64,000 nucleotides of DNA from Bradyrhizobium sp. CB1015 (lineage in GTDB: Bacteria > Pseudomonadota > Alphaproteobacteria > Rhizobiales > Xanthobacteraceae), in contig NZ_CP104174.1 of NCBI RefSeq assembly GCF_025200925.1, positions 1,860,001 through 1,924,000 on the forward strand. Reading direction: 5' to 3'. The notes beneath the pieces were generated by a model, which saw nothing but the letters and a program-made list of their open reading frames with translations, was not told the origin of the DNA and made no database searches. Every line of letters begins with the position of its first letter. The stretch's first letter is position 1. The position numbers were made by a program, and so were the translations under genes. This document shows, piece after piece, positions 1 through 10,854 of this stretch.

Positions 1-471
1 GGTGTGAGCGACGTCCTCGAGGTCGAGATAGGCGAGGATCTCGTGGACCTTCTTGTTGACCGCGGTCTCGCTGCGGCGGACCCAGGCAAGCTTCAGGGAG
101 TCGCTGATGATGTCGCTGGAGGTGCGGGCATGCGCGCCGACGCGGACGTTGTCCATCACCGAGAGATTCGGGAACAGCGCCACGTTCTGGAAGGTGCGGC
201 CGATGCCGATCTCGGCGATCCGGTGCGGCGGCCGCGACAGGATGCTGACGCCCTCCATCAGGATATCGCCGGACGAGGGCTGGTACAGCCGCGACAGGCA
301 GTTGAACAGCGTGGTCTTGCCGGCGCCGTTCGGGCCGATCAAGCCGAGGATCTGGCCCTTGTGCATGTCGAAGGACACGCCGTTGAGCGCGACGATGCCG
401 CCGAACACGACGCTGACGTCGCGAACCGCGAGCAGGGGCGATGTCCCCTGCGCGAGCTGTGCCTGCGTCAT
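1..471 (-). CDS. Branched-chain amino acid-type ABC transporter ATPase (LivG-like), 3'-truncated by window edge
   Basis: Cytoplasmic ATPase of a LIV/HAAT-family importer; it would power uptake of an amino acid, carboxylic acid or similar substrate. Reading the minus strand from the ATG at 471 gives 157 residues that run off the window. Walker A GPNGAGKTT lies at about residues 46-54 and the Q-loop (GRTFQN) at about 91-96. The sequence VFGGIVALNGVSF and the phrase PHRIAEIGIGRTFQNVALFPNLSVMDNV are typical of LivG rather than LivF. The signature and Walker B motifs would lie outside the window. It follows the IclR gene in the same direction after 66 bases, so the two may be cotranscribed and the regulator may control uptake. 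Family assignment is secure; substrate is unknown. Confidence 0.88.
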   Translation of the reverse strand, partial: MTQAQLAQGTSPLLAVRDVSVVFGGIVALNGVSFDMHKGQILGLIGPNGAGKTTLFNCLSRLYQPSSGDILMEGVSILSRPPHRIAEIGIGRTFQNVALFPNLSVMDNVRVGAHARTSSDIISDSLKLAWVRRSETAVNKKVHEILAYLDLEDVAHT

Positions 472-537
472 CTCGTCTCGCTCACGTCGTTCAGTGAGCG
501 ATGGGGCGATGCGAGCCGCTCCCGGTGATGACAAAGG

Positions 538-1404
538 CTATCTGAATCCCTCGGCCACACGCGCAACTTTTCCTCCTGATTTCAGCTTTTTGCTGATGTC
601 TTTTTTTGAATGCGGCATCAGACCCCCGAGCGCCGCTTCGATGTTCCTTACCATCGCTAAGAGACGCGGTCCAATGTCGTTGATCAAGCGCTCTTCCGTG
701 AAACGGAATGCGGGCGCGCCGCAATTGAATGCGTAAGGTCCGGTTCCGTCGTTGAGCTTGAGCGCGACGCCGGCCGCGCCGATGTCGTCGTGCCAGTCGC
801 CGACCGAAATGGCAAAGCCGTACTTCGCGACGGTCTCGCCGGAACGTTCCAATCCCTCGCGCATCTTGGGCCAGCGGCTGCCGTAATGTTCGCGCAGGAT
901 GCGCGACACTTCAGCGCGACCTTCGTCGTCGAGCGCCCAGAAATAGGCGCGGCCCATCGCGCTGGTTGCAATCGGCACGCGCGAGCCGACGTCAAGTTGA
1001 ACGCCGACGGTCTCGCTGCCGCGGCTCTGCCCGAAATAGATCATGCTGTGGCGGTCACGGCCGCCGACGGCGACGGCGCCGCCGGTCGCGCGCATCACTT
1101 CCTCGCGGAACGGCTCGGACAAATGCCGAACGCCGAGATTGGCCAGCGCCGCGTAGCCGAGCGACATCGCTGCAGGTGCGAGCTGGTACTTCTCGAAGCG
1201 GGGAACCGGCGTCAGGTAGCCGAGCTTGGTCAGCGTGTAGGTCAGCCGCGATACGGTGGGCTTGGGCAGATTGGTGCGCGACGCAATCTCCTGATTGCCG
1301 AGCAGGCCGTCATTGGGTTGGAACGCGCGCAATACTTCCAGTCCGCGGGAAAGCGCGACGACGAAATTCCGATCGGTCGCAGTCTTCTTTCCTGTACGCT
1401 TCAT
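538..1404 (-). CDS. IclR-family transcriptional regulator
   Basis: 288-residue DNA-binding regulator. The N-terminal winged helix (about residues 15-75: ALSRGLEVLRAF, then GNQEIASRTNLPKPTVSRLTYTL) is the IclR HTH. The C-terminal part (FREEVMRATGGAVAVGG to FTEERLINDIGPRLL) is the effector-binding domain. The frame is open upstream to 1551, but the ATG at 1404 gives the usual IclR length and starts with a basic MKRTGKK stretch; the longer start would run into the neighbouring promoter. It is divergent from the beta-oxidation operon beginning at 1535 and upstream of an ABC-transporter gene, so it is the likely local regulator of both. The tail is basic (HSKKDISKKLKSGGK). The effector is inferred, not visible; an acyl-CoA or dicarboxylate would fit the context. 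Confidence 0.9.
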   Translation of the reverse strand: MKRTGKKTATDRNFVVALSRGLEVLRAFQPNDGLLGNQEIASRTNLPKPTVSRLTYTLTKLGYLTPVPRFEKYQLAPAAMSLGYAALANLGVRHLSEPFREEVMRATGGAVAVGGRDRHSMIYFGQSRGSETVGVQLDVGSRVPIATSAMGRAYFWALDDEGRAEVSRILREHYGSRWPKMREGLERSGETVAKYGFAISVGDWHDDIGAAGVALKLNDGTGPYAFNCGAPAFRFTEERLINDIGPRLLAMVRNIEAALGGLMPHSKKDISKKLKSGGKVARVAEGFR

Positions 1405-1471
1405 CCCTGATCTGCTTCTTGCGCGGAGTCGTTGACAACGTCCGTGCTTCAAAATAACCCTGCCGTCAAGA

Positions 1472-1490
1472 TGCGGAATTAAATTCCGCA
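1472..1490. promoter_or_regulatory. Perfect 19-base palindrome, candidate IclR operator
   Basis: TGCGGAATT-A-AATTCCGCA is a perfect inverted repeat with a one-base centre. It sits in the 130-base divergent gap between the IclR gene and the beta-oxidation operon, 45 bases before the first codon of the latter. A short palindrome with a GGAAT/ATTCC core resembles known IclR-family operators. Binding is inferred. Confidence 0.6.
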
Positions 1491-1534
1491 CCGCGAAATC
1501 GAACAAAAGTAAATCCCCACCAAGGAGGGACACC

Positions 1535-3631
<2,097 letters not shown>

Positions 3632-3652
3632 TCGGGGCTTCGTCTCAACCTT

Positions 3653-3695
3653 CGTCATTCCGGGATGCGCCGCAAGGCGCAGGCCCGGAATGACG
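3653..3695. repeat. REP-like palindrome (CGTCATTCCGGG family), pimF-pimA gap
   Basis: CGTCATTCCGGG (3653-3664) pairs perfectly with CCCGGAATGACG (3684-3695) around a GC-rich loop. The same arms bound the element at 59629-59720, so this is a dispersed family. It lies between two genes of one operon. Confidence 0.85.
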
Positions 3696-3730
3696 GTCTG
3701 TGTTAGTTGCTCGCTCAAGCAATCAAGAAA

Positions 3731-5413
3731 ATGACCCATCCCGGCGAACAGTTTTATCCCGAGGGCGTGCGGTGGGACGACGCCATCGTCCAGGGCACGC
3801 TCCCGGACCTTCTCGCGAAGGCCGCCGCCGATTACGGCACGCGCACCGCGCTGGAGTTCCGCGACCGACCTATCAGCTACACCGAGCTCGCCGCTCAGGC
3901 CGAACGCGCTGCCGCGGCGTTTTTTCGCGCCGGGTGCGGCAAGAACAGTTCGGTCGCGCTGTTCCTCGGCAACACGCCAGATCACCCCGTCAACTTCTTC
4001 GGTGCGCTGAAGGCCGGCGGGCGCGTTGCGCATCTGTCGCCGCTCGACGGCGAGATCGCGCTGACGCACAAGATCACCGATTCCGGCTCGCGCCTGCTCG
4101 TGACCTCCAACCTCCAGGCCCTGCTGCCGACCGCGCTGAAGTTCCTGGAGAAGGGCCTGATCGACAAGCTCGTGGTCTGCGAGGACGATCATTGGGGCAA
4201 GGTCGGCACGCCGCAGGCGGCGATCCCCGACGATCCCCGCATCGTCACCTTCGAGGCTTTCGTCGAAGGCGCCACCGCGCCTGCGCAATGGCCTGTCGTC
4301 ACGGCCGACGACGTCGCGCTGCTGCAATATACCGGCGGCACCACCGGCCTGCCCAAGGGCGCGATGCTCACCCACGGCAATCTCACCTCGGCGGTGTCGA
4401 TCTACGACGTCTGGGGCAAGCCGGCACGCGCCGCCCGCGGCGACGTCATCGAGCGCGTGATCTGCGTGCTGCCGCTGTTCCACATCTACGCGCTCACCGT
4501 CGTGCTGCTGTCCTCGCTTCGGCGCGGCAATCTGATCTCGCTGCATCAGCGCTTCGACGTCGAAGCCGTGATGCGCGACATCGAGGTCAAGCGTGCGACT
4601 TATTTCCCGGGCGTGCCGACGATGTGGATCGCCATCGCTGCGCTGCCAGATCTCGACAAGCGCGACTTCTCCTCGCTCGCCACCATCGGCTCCGGCGGCG
4701 CGCCGCTACCGGTGGAGATCGCGAGCTTCTTCGAGCGCAAGGTCGGCAAGAAGCTGCGCAGCGGCTGGGGCATGACCGAGACCTGCTCGCCCGGCACCGG
4801 CCATCCGCCCACCGGCCCCGAGAAGCCCGGCTCGATCGGCCTGATGCTGCCCGGCATCGAGCTCGACGTCGTCGCGCTCGACGATCCCAGACGCGTGCTG
4901 CCGCCGGGCGAGATCGGCGAGATCCGCATCAAGGGCCCGAACGTCACCAGGGGCTACTGGAACAAGCCGGAGGGATCGACCGAGGCCTTCGTCGACGGCC
5001 GCTTCCTCACCGGCGACATCGGCTATGTCGATGCCGACGGCTATTTCTTCCTGGTCGACCGCAAGAAGGACATGATCATCTCCGGCGGCTTCAACGTCTA
5101 TCCGCAGATGATCGAGCAGGCGATCTACACCATCCCGGGCGTGCACGAGGTGATCGTGCTCGGCGTTCCCGACCCCTATCGCGGCGAAGCCGCAAAGGCC
5201 TTCATCAAGCTGAGGCCCGACGCAAAGCCGTTCACGCTCGACGAGCTGCGCGCGCAGCTCGCCGGCAAGGTCGGCAAGCACGAGCTGCCGGCCGCGGTCG
5301 AGTTCGTCGATGACCTGCCGCGCACGCCGGTCGGAAAATTGTCGCGCCACGAATTGCGCCAGCAGCAGAAACCGTCACAATCCACCTCACTCGCATCAGG
5401 AGGTCGCTCTTGA
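3731..5413 (+). CDS. pimA: AMP-dependent acyl-CoA synthetase/ligase (PimA-like)
   Basis: 560-residue ANL-superfamily ligase that activates a carboxylic or dicarboxylic acid to its CoA thioester with ATP. The P-loop [18 protein letters not shown] is at about residues 199-216. [14 protein letters not shown] is the acyl/adenylate motif. The hinge [26 protein letters not shown] and the catalytic C-terminal Lys536 in [11 protein letters not shown] are all intact. I chose the ATG at 3731 ([12 protein letters not shown]); an in-frame TTG at 3707 would add eight residues. It overlaps the next gene's TTG start by four bases, so translation is probably coupled. Substrate chain length and whether it prefers dicarboxylates cannot be read from sequence. 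Confidence 0.87.
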   Translation: MTHPGEQFYPEGVRWDDAIVQGTLPDLLAKAAADYGTRTALEFRDRPISYTELAAQAERAAAAFFRAGCGKNSSVALFLGNTPDHPVNFFGALKAGGRVAHLSPLDGEIALTHKITDSGSRLLVTSNLQALLPTALKFLEKGLIDKLVVCEDDHWGKVGTPQAAIPDDPRIVTFEAFVEGATAPAQWPVVTADDVALLQYTGGTTGLPKGAMLTHGNLTSAVSIYDVWGKPARAARGDVIERVICVLPLFHIYALTVVLLSSLRRGNLISLHQRFDVEAVMRDIEVKRATYFPGVPTMWIAIAALPDLDKRDFSSLATIGSGGAPLPVEIASFFERKVGKKLRSGWGMTETCSPGTGHPPTGPEKPGSIGLMLPGIELDVVALDDPRRVLPPGEIGEIRIKGPNVTRGYWNKPEGSTEAFVDGRFLTGDIGYVDADGYFFLVDRKKDMIISGGFNVYPQMIEQAIYTIPGVHEVIVLGVPDPYRGEAAKAFIKLRPDAKPFTLDELRAQLAGKVGKHELPAAVEFVDDLPRTPVGKLSRHELRQQQKPSQSTSLASGGRS

Positions 5414-6597
5414 CCGACGCCGTCATCGTTTCCACCGCCCGCACCCCGATCGGCAAGGCCTATCGCGGCGCGCTCAACGCCACCGAGGGCGCAACGCTGC
5501 TCGGCCACGCCATCGGCGAAGCCGTCGCCCGCGCAAAGGTCGATCCGAAGGAGATCGAGGACGTCGTGATGGGCGCGGCGCTCCAGCAGGGCGCGACCGG
5601 CGGCAACATCGCGCGCAAGGCGCTGCTGCGCGCCGGCCTGCCGGTCACCGTCGCCGGCACCACCATCGACCGGCAATGCGCCTCGGGCCTGCAGGCGATC
5701 GCGCTCGCCGCGCGCGCGGTCATCTTCGACGGCGTCGAGATCGCAGTCGGCGGCGGCGGCGAGTCGATCTCGCTCGTGCAGAACGACAAGATGAACGGCT
5801 TCCATGCCCAGGATCCGGCGCTGCTCAAGATCAAGGGCGAGGTCTACATGCCCATGATCGACACCGCGGAAGTCGTCGCCAAGCGCTACGGCATCTCGCG
5901 CGAACGCCAGGACGAATATTCGCTGGAGAGCCAGCGCCGCACCGCGGCCGCGCAGCAGGGCGGCAAGTTCAAGGACGAGCTCGCCCCAATCACGACGCAG
6001 ATGGCGGTCACCGACAAGGCGACCGGCGCCGTCTCGATGAAGCAGGTCACGCTGTCGCAGGACGAGGGCCCTCGTCCCGAGACCACGATCGAGGGCCTTG
6101 CTGGCCTGAAGGCCGTGCGCGGCGAAGGCTTCACCATCACCGCCGGCAATGCCAGCCAGCTCTCCGACGGCGCCAGCGCCTCCGTGATCATGAGCGACAA
6201 GGAAGCCGCAAAGCGCGGCCTCAGCCCCCTCGGCATCTTCCGCGGCTTCGTCTCCGCGGGCTGCGAGCCGGACGAGATGGGCATCGGCCCGGTCTTCGCC
6301 GTGCCGCGCCTGCTCAAGCGCCACGGCCTCACCGTCGACGACATCGGCCTCTGGGAGCTCAACGAAGCTTTCGCGGTGCAGGTGCTGTATTGCCGCGACA
6401 AGCTCGGCATCGATCCCGACAAGATCAACGTCAACGGCGGCGCGATCTCGGTCGGCCATCCCTACGGCATGTCCGGCGCGCGCCTCACCGGCCACGCTCT
6501 GATCGAAGGCCGTCGCCGCAAGGCCAAGTATGCGGTCGTCACCATGTGCATCGGCGGCGGCATGGGCGCGGCGGGACTGTTCGAAGTTTTGCAGTAA
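5410..6597 (+). CDS. pimB: Acetyl-CoA acyltransferase (thiolase, PimB-like)
   Basis: 395-residue thiolase that cleaves 3-oxoacyl-CoA with CoA, the last beta-oxidation step. The active-site Cys90 is in [10 protein letters not shown]; the LNEAFAVQ motif, the [10 protein letters not shown] histidine motif and the C-terminal [14 protein letters not shown] with the second catalytic Cys are present. Start is TTG at 5410, supported by CAGGAGG at 5397-5403 and overlapping the ligase stop codon (TTGA). An ATG start would cut into the conserved [13 protein letters not shown] strand, so TTG is preferred. Length and motifs are complete. Confidence 0.92.
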   Translation: MTDAVIVSTARTPIGKAYRGALNATEGATLLGHAIGEAVARAKVDPKEIEDVVMGAALQQGATGGNIARKALLRAGLPVTVAGTTIDRQCASGLQAIALAARAVIFDGVEIAVGGGGESISLVQNDKMNGFHAQDPALLKIKGEVYMPMIDTAEVVAKRYGISRERQDEYSLESQRRTAAAQQGGKFKDELAPITTQMAVTDKATGAVSMKQVTLSQDEGPRPETTIEGLAGLKAVRGEGFTITAGNASQLSDGASASVIMSDKEAAKRGLSPLGIFRGFVSAGCEPDEMGIGPVFAVPRLLKRHGLTVDDIGLWELNEAFAVQVLYCRDKLGIDPDKINVNGGAISVGHPYGMSGARLTGHALIEGRRRKAKYAVVTMCIGGGMGAAGLFEVLQ

Positions 6598-6613
6598 TTC
6601 ACAGGAGGATCCG

Positions 6614-7804
6614 ATGGATCTCGCATTCACGAAAGAAGAGCAGGCGTTTCGCGACGAAGTGCGGCAGTTCTTCCGCGACAACGTGCCGCCGGATACGCGG
6701 CGCAAGCTGGTCGAGGGCCGCCACCTCTCCAAGGACGAGATGGTGAATTGGTGGCGCATCCTCAACAAGAAGGGCTGGGGCGTCAGCCATTGGCCGAAGG
6801 AATATGGCGGCACCGGCTGGACCAGCGTGCAGCACTACATCTTCAACGAGGAGCTGCAGTCCTATCCGGCGCCGCAGCCGCTCGCCTTCGGCGTCAGCAT
6901 GGTCGGTCCCGTCATCTACACCTTCGGCAACGAGGAGCAGAAGAAGAAGTACCTGCCGCGCATCGCCAATGTCGACGATTGGTGGTGCCAGGGCTTTTCG
7001 GAGCCGGGCTCCGGCTCCGACCTCGCCTCGCTGAAGACGAAAGCCGAGCGCCGTGGCGACAAGTGGATCATCAACGGCCAGAAGACCTGGACCACGCTCG
7101 CCCAGCACGCCGACATGATCTTCTGCCTCTGCCGCACCGATCCCTCCGCCAAGAAGCAGATGGGCATCTCCTTCATCGTGTTCTCGATGAAGTCGAAGGG
7201 CGTCACCGTGCGCCCGATCCAGACCATCGACGGCGGCCGCGAGGTCAACGAGGTCTTCTTCGACGACGTCGAGGTGCCCATCGAGAACCTGATCGGCGAG
7301 GAGAACAAGGGCTGGGACTACGCAAAGTTCCTGCTCGGCAACGAGCGCACCGGCATCGCCCGCGTCGGCGTCTCCAAGGAGCGCATCCGCCGCATCAAGG
7401 ATCTGGCTTCGAAGGTCGAATCCGCCGGCAAGCCGATCATCCAGGATCCCGCCTTCCGCGAGAAGCTGGCGGCCTGTGAGATCGAGCTGAAGGCGCTCGA
7501 GCTGACCCAGCTGCGCGTCGTCGCCGACGAAGGCAAGCACGGCAAGGGCAAGCCCAATCCGGCCTCGTCGGTGCTGAAGATCAAGGGCTCCGAGATCCAG
7601 CAGACCACCACCGAGCTGCTGATGGAAGTGATCGGCCCGTTCGCCGCGCCTTACGACGTGCACGGCGACGACGGCTCGAACGAAGCCATGGACTGGACCG
7701 CCCAGATCGCGCCGAGCTACTTCAACAACCGCAAGGTCTCGATCTACGGCGGCTCCAACGAGATCCAGCGCAACATCATCGCCAAGGCGGTGCTGGGATT
7801 GTGA
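6614..7804 (+). CDS. pimC: Acyl-CoA dehydrogenase, large subunit (PimC-like)
   Basis: 396-residue FAD-dependent acyl-CoA dehydrogenase (introduces the 2,3 double bond; electrons pass to ETF). The N-terminal helical domain opens MDLAFTKEEQAFRDEVRQF. The flavin-binding motif WCQGFSEPGSGSDLASLKT and the C-terminal SIYGGSNEIQRNIIAKAVLGL are typical. ATG 6614 has AGGAGG at 6603-6608. It pairs with the second acyl-CoA dehydrogenase at 7994, as in the two-subunit pimeloyl-CoA dehydrogenase of Rhodopseudomonas. A palindromic element of about 135 bases separates the two partners. Confidence 0.9.
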   Translation: MDLAFTKEEQAFRDEVRQFFRDNVPPDTRRKLVEGRHLSKDEMVNWWRILNKKGWGVSHWPKEYGGTGWTSVQHYIFNEELQSYPAPQPLAFGVSMVGPVIYTFGNEEQKKKYLPRIANVDDWWCQGFSEPGSGSDLASLKTKAERRGDKWIINGQKTWTTLAQHADMIFCLCRTDPSAKKQMGISFIVFSMKSKGVTVRPIQTIDGGREVNEVFFDDVEVPIENLIGEENKGWDYAKFLLGNERTGIARVGVSKERIRRIKDLASKVESAGKPIIQDPAFREKLAACEIELKALELTQLRVVADEGKHGKGKPNPASSVLKIKGSEIQQTTTELLMEVIGPFAAPYDVHGDDGSNEAMDWTAQIAPSYFNNRKVSIYGGSNEIQRNIIAKAVLGL

Positions 7805-7810
7805 GGTTCT

Positions 7811-7945
7811 TCTCCCTCTCCCCGTTCTTACGGGGAGAGGGTCGGGGTGAGGGGCCTCTCTCCGAGCAAAGATCGTCGAGAGAGCGGTACCCCCTCACCC
7901 GATTTGCTTCGCAAATCGACCTCTCCCCGCAAGCGGGGAGAGGTG
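7811..7945. repeat. Composite palindromic repeat between the two acyl-CoA dehydrogenase genes
   Basis: Three nested inverted repeats are visible: CCCTCTCCCCG/CGGGGAGAGGG at 7814-7841, GGGGTGAGGGG against CCCCTCACCC, and CCTCTCCCCG/CGGGGAGAGG near 7920-7943. GATTTGCTTCGCAAATC forms a further hairpin. It looks like an imperfect full-length palindromic element of the type scattered in Bradyrhizobium genomes; no coding capacity. Confidence 0.8.
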
Positions 7946-7993
7946 AAGAGGCACCCCGCGCCACGCAGACAGTTTTGACTTGAGGGAACAGAT

Positions 7994-9136
7994 ATGGATT
8001 TTGACCTGTCCGAGGAGCAGCGGCTTCTCAAGGAAAGCATCGACGGCCTGCTGACCGATTCCTACGATTTCGAGCAGCGCAAGAAGTACATGGCGGATAA
8101 GGGCGGCTGGAGCAAAACGGTCTGGCTCAAGCTCGCCGAGCAGGGGCTTTTGGGCCTGCCCTTCAGCGAGGCCGACGGCGGCTTCGGCGGCGGCGGCGTC
8201 GAGACCATGATCGTGATGGAGGCGCTCGGCAAGGCGCTGGTGCTGGAGCCGTATCTCGCCACAATCGTGATCGGCGGCGGCTTCCTGCGCCATGCCGGCA
8301 GCGATGCGCAGAAGGCCGCGCACGTGCCGGGAATCATCGACGGCAGCAAGACGCTCGCCTTTGCCCAGCTCGAGAAGAACTCGCGCTACGATCTGTTCGA
8401 CGTCACCACGACCGCGAAGAAGAAGGGCGATTCTTACGTGATCGACGGCGAGAAGTTCGTCGTGTTCAACGGCGAGAACGCCGACACCCTCATCGTCACC
8501 GCGCGCACCAAGGGCGACCGCCGCGACAAAACCGGCATCGGCGTGTTCCTGGTCCCGGCCAATGCCAAGGGCGTCGCCAGGAAGTCCTATCCGACCCAGG
8601 ACGGCCTGCACGCCGCCGACATCACCTTCACCGGTGTCGAGGTCGGCCCGGACGCCGTGCTCGGCAACCCCGAGGATTCGCTGGCGCTGATCGAGCGCGT
8701 GGTGGACGAGGCCCGCGTCGCGCTCTGCGCCGAAGCGGTCGGTCTGATGGACGAATCGCTCAAGACCACGGTCGAGTACATCAAGACGCGCAAGCAGTTC
8801 GGCGTCGCGATCGGCTCGTTCCAGTCGCTGCAGCACCGCGCCTCGGATATGTTCGTCGCCACCGAGCAGGCGCGCTCGATGTCGATGTTCGCGACCATGG
8901 CGAACGACTTCGAGGACGCCAAGGAGCGCAGCACCGCGATCGCTGCGGCCAAGGTGCAGATCGGCAAGTCGGCCAAATTCGTCGGCCAGCAGTCGATCCA
9001 GCTCCACGGCGGCATCGGCATGACCATGGAGGCGAAGATCGGCCACTACTTCAAGCGCCTCACCATGATCGAGAACACGTTCGGCGACACCGACTACCAC
9101 CAGCGCCGCGTCGCGGACGCGGGCGGGTTGATCTGA
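7994..9136 (+). CDS. pimD: Acyl-CoA dehydrogenase, small subunit (PimD-like)
   Basis: 380-residue acyl-CoA dehydrogenase-fold protein. It opens MDFDLSEEQRLLKESIDGLL, has the middle domain (FAQLEKNSRYDLFDVTT, DGEKFVVFNGENADTLIVTART) and the C-terminal four-helix domain (YIKTRKQFGVAIGSFQSLQHRASDMF, QLHGGIGMTMEAKIGHYFKRLTMIENTFGD). RBS-like GAGGGAACAG precedes the ATG. It is divergent from its neighbour at 6614 and probably forms the heteromeric partner of it, as PimC/PimD are annotated in Rhodopseudomonas. Substrate is inferred from gene order. Confidence 0.88.
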   Translation: MDFDLSEEQRLLKESIDGLLTDSYDFEQRKKYMADKGGWSKTVWLKLAEQGLLGLPFSEADGGFGGGGVETMIVMEALGKALVLEPYLATIVIGGGFLRHAGSDAQKAAHVPGIIDGSKTLAFAQLEKNSRYDLFDVTTTAKKKGDSYVIDGEKFVVFNGENADTLIVTARTKGDRRDKTGIGVFLVPANAKGVARKSYPTQDGLHAADITFTGVEVGPDAVLGNPEDSLALIERVVDEARVALCAEAVGLMDESLKTTVEYIKTRKQFGVAIGSFQSLQHRASDMFVATEQARSMSMFATMANDFEDAKERSTAIAAAKVQIGKSAKFVGQQSIQLHGGIGMTMEAKIGHYFKRLTMIENTFGDTDYHQRRVADAGGLI

Positions 9137-9146
9137 TAGCCACCAT

Positions 9147-9233
9147 CGTCATTGCGAGGAGCTCTTGCGACGAAGCAATCCAGACTTTCTCCACCGAAAG
9201 ATCCTGGATTGCTTCGCTGCGCTCGCAATGACG
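9147..9233. repeat. REP-like palindrome (CGTCATTGCGAG family)
   Basis: CGTCATTGCGAG (9147-9158) is matched by CTCGCAATGACG (9222-9233), with an inner pair GAAGCAATCCAG / CTGGATTGCTTC. A half copy occurs at 12472-12488. It sits between pimD and the SDR gene. Confidence 0.85.
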
Positions 9234-9264
9234 GAGCAAGTTGAATCAGCGGAACCCAACAACA

Positions 9265-10038
9265 ATGAAAAACACCCCGTTCGATCTCACCGGCAAGGTC
9301 GCCGTGGTCACCGGCTCCAGCCGCGGCATCGGCCGCTCCTCCGCCGAGCTGCTCGCCAAGTTAGGGGCCAAGGTCGTGGTCTCCTCGCGCAAGGCGGAGG
9401 CCTGCAAGGAGGTCGCCGACGGCATCAATGCCGCTGGCGGCGAGGCAACAGTCGTCCCCTGCAACATCGCGCGCAAGGCCGAGGTCGAGGCGCTGATCGC
9501 GGGTGCCACCAAGCATTACGGCAAGATCGACATCCTGGTCTGCAACGCCGCGGTCAATCCTTATTACGGCCCGCTGCTCGACATCACCGACGAAGCCTTC
9601 GACAAGATCATGGGCTCGAACGTCAAGAGCAACATCTGGCTCTCTGCGCTCGCGATTCCGCAAATGGCCGAGCGCGGCAACGGCTCGGTGATCATCATCT
9701 CCTCGATCGGGGGCCTGCGCGGCTCCACCGTGATCGGCGCCTACGGCATCTCCAAGGCCGCCGACTTCGCGCTGTGCCGCTCGCTCGCCGGCGAATGGGG
9801 CCCGAAAGGCGTCCGCGTCAACTGCATTGCGCCCGGCCTCGTCAAGACCGACTTCGCCCGCGCCCTGTGGGAGGACGAGGCCAATCTGAAGCGCCGCACC
9901 GCCACCACGCCGCTCCGCCGCATCGGCGAGCCCGACGAAATCGCCGGCGCCGTCGCCTACCTCGCCTCCGACGCCTCGAGCTTCATGACCGGCCAGACCA
10001 TCGTCATCGACGGCGGCGTGACCACAGCGGCGGTGTAG
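9265..10038 (+). CDS. Short-chain dehydrogenase/reductase (SDR)
   Basis: 257-residue classical SDR. The NAD(P)-binding TGSSRGIG is at residues 16-23, NAA at 94-96, the catalytic serines at 146-147 (IIISSIGG), Tyr160 and Lys164 (YGISK). The C-terminal SSFMTGQTIVIDGGVT is the usual SDR ending. It probably oxidises or reduces a hydroxyacyl/oxoacyl intermediate or an alcohol. It lies downstream of the acyl-CoA dehydrogenase pair in the same direction, separated by a palindromic repeat, so it may be the last gene of the beta-oxidation operon. ATG 9265 is preferred over the in-frame TTG at 9241 because the fold begins directly after it. Confidence 0.9.
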   Translation: MKNTPFDLTGKVAVVTGSSRGIGRSSAELLAKLGAKVVVSSRKAEACKEVADGINAAGGEATVVPCNIARKAEVEALIAGATKHYGKIDILVCNAAVNPYYGPLLDITDEAFDKIMGSNVKSNIWLSALAIPQMAERGNGSVIIISSIGGLRGSTVIGAYGISKAADFALCRSLAGEWGPKGVRVNCIAPGLVKTDFARALWEDEANLKRRTATTPLRRIGEPDEIAGAVAYLASDASSFMTGQTIVIDGGVTTAAV

Positions 10039-10076
10039 GGTCACACTACTTGCAATTGTAACGCGCGCACGCTTCA

Positions 10077-10155
10077 CTTCACCCTCCCCTGGAGGGGTCC
10101 GGGACGAGCGCAGCTCGCCCGTGGGTCGCTCGCGCGAAGCGCGGGCCGGGTGAAG
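10077..10155. repeat. Palindromic repeat left of the DUF559 gene (CCCTCCCCTGGAGGGG family)
   Basis: CTTCACCC (10077-10084) is matched by GGGTGAAG (10148-10155); inside it are CCCTCCCCTGGAGGGG and several GCGCGAGC-type short pairs. It belongs to the same family as 10576-10742, so the DUF559 gene is bracketed by related elements. Confidence 0.75.
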
Positions 10156-10163
10156 CCACGCAA

Positions 10164-10556
10164 ATGGTCTCAACATCAATCCGCCGCGCCGCCGCAAAGA
10201 AGCTGCGAGCCAACACGACGCCGCACGAGCGGATGTTATGGCGTGCGCTCAAGGAATTTCCGATGGACGGCTCGCATTTTCGCCGGCAGGCACCGATCGG
10301 CCCCTACGTCGTCGACTTCTTCTGTCCGGCCAAGCGCCTCATCATCGAGCTCGATGGCGGCCACCACAACGAAGACGATACCGCCGCACGCGATCTCGAA
10401 CGCCAACGCTGGCTCGAACACGAAGGCTATCGCGTCCTCCGTTTCTGGAATTCGGAGATCGCGACTGACCTGACCGCGGTGATGGAACGCATCTATGTCG
10501 AGATGTACGGATCGCGCGAGGCAGAGACGACACCCTTGAAACATCGCCGAACTTAG
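10164..10556 (+). CDS. DUF559 family protein (Vsr-like endonuclease fold)
   Basis: 130 residues matching the DUF559 family: LRANTTPHERMLWRALK at the N-terminus, then HFRRQAPIGPYVVDFFCP, the conserved acid-containing strand RLIIELDGGHH, and a C-terminal LEHEGYRVLRFWNSEI. The family is predicted to share the PD-(D/E)XK/Vsr fold; the D and E of VVDF and IIELDGG would be the metal-binding acids. Biological function is not established. The gene is flanked directly on both sides by related palindromic repeats and is out of functional context with its neighbours, so it may travel with these repeats. No Shine-Dalgarno sequence is obvious at ATG 10164. Confidence 0.8.
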   Translation: MVSTSIRRAAAKKLRANTTPHERMLWRALKEFPMDGSHFRRQAPIGPYVVDFFCPAKRLIIELDGGHHNEDDTAARDLERQRWLEHEGYRVLRFWNSEIATDLTAVMERIYVEMYGSREAETTPLKHRRT

Positions 10557-10575
10557 CAGCCTAGGCGGCACTTTC

Positions 10576-10742
10576 TCTTACCCTCCCCTGGAGGGGGAGG
10601 GTCGATCGCGCGCAGCGCGAGCGGGGTGGGGTGATCTCTCCACACGGGCACTGTTCGATGTCGAGAGACCGTCACCCCACCCCGTCTCACATTTCGCTGC
10701 GCTCAATGTGAGCCGACCCTCCCCCTCCAGGGGAGGGTAAGA
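10576..10742. repeat. Large palindromic repeat right of the DUF559 gene
   Basis: Fills most of the 298-base gap before glpK. Outer arms TCTTACCCTCCCCTGGAGG and its complement end at 10742; inner arms CGGGGTGGGGTGA / TCACCCCACCCCG and GTCTCACATTTCGCTGCGC are visible. A near-identical left half recurs at 14884. No ORF. Confidence 0.88.
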
Positions 10743-10854
10743 GGCACCCAACGCATCCAATCTTGACCTTCGGCCTCCAATCCGCTCCCTTTGGCGCGAC
10801 ACAATGACCCCTCCCGGGGAAAAACGCCCAAAGAAAACGCCAAGGTAAGCCGCC

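Noticed and set aside
4..528. Plus-strand open frame at the window start
   Set aside because: The minus strand encodes a LivG-type ATPase with Walker A; the plus frame is a shadow.
1432..1460. TTGACA at 1432-1437 as -35 box of the pim operon
   Set aside because: No convincing -10 at the right spacing (TAACCC at 17 bases); not called.
5176..6813. A 545-residue minus-strand open frame antisense to the thiolase gene
   Set aside because: Composition is that of a reverse-complement shadow; the plus strand encodes a complete thiolase.
7811..7945. CRISPR-like alternation in repeat-rich gaps
   Set aside because: Repeats are inverted arms of single palindromes, not regularly spaced direct repeats with spacers.
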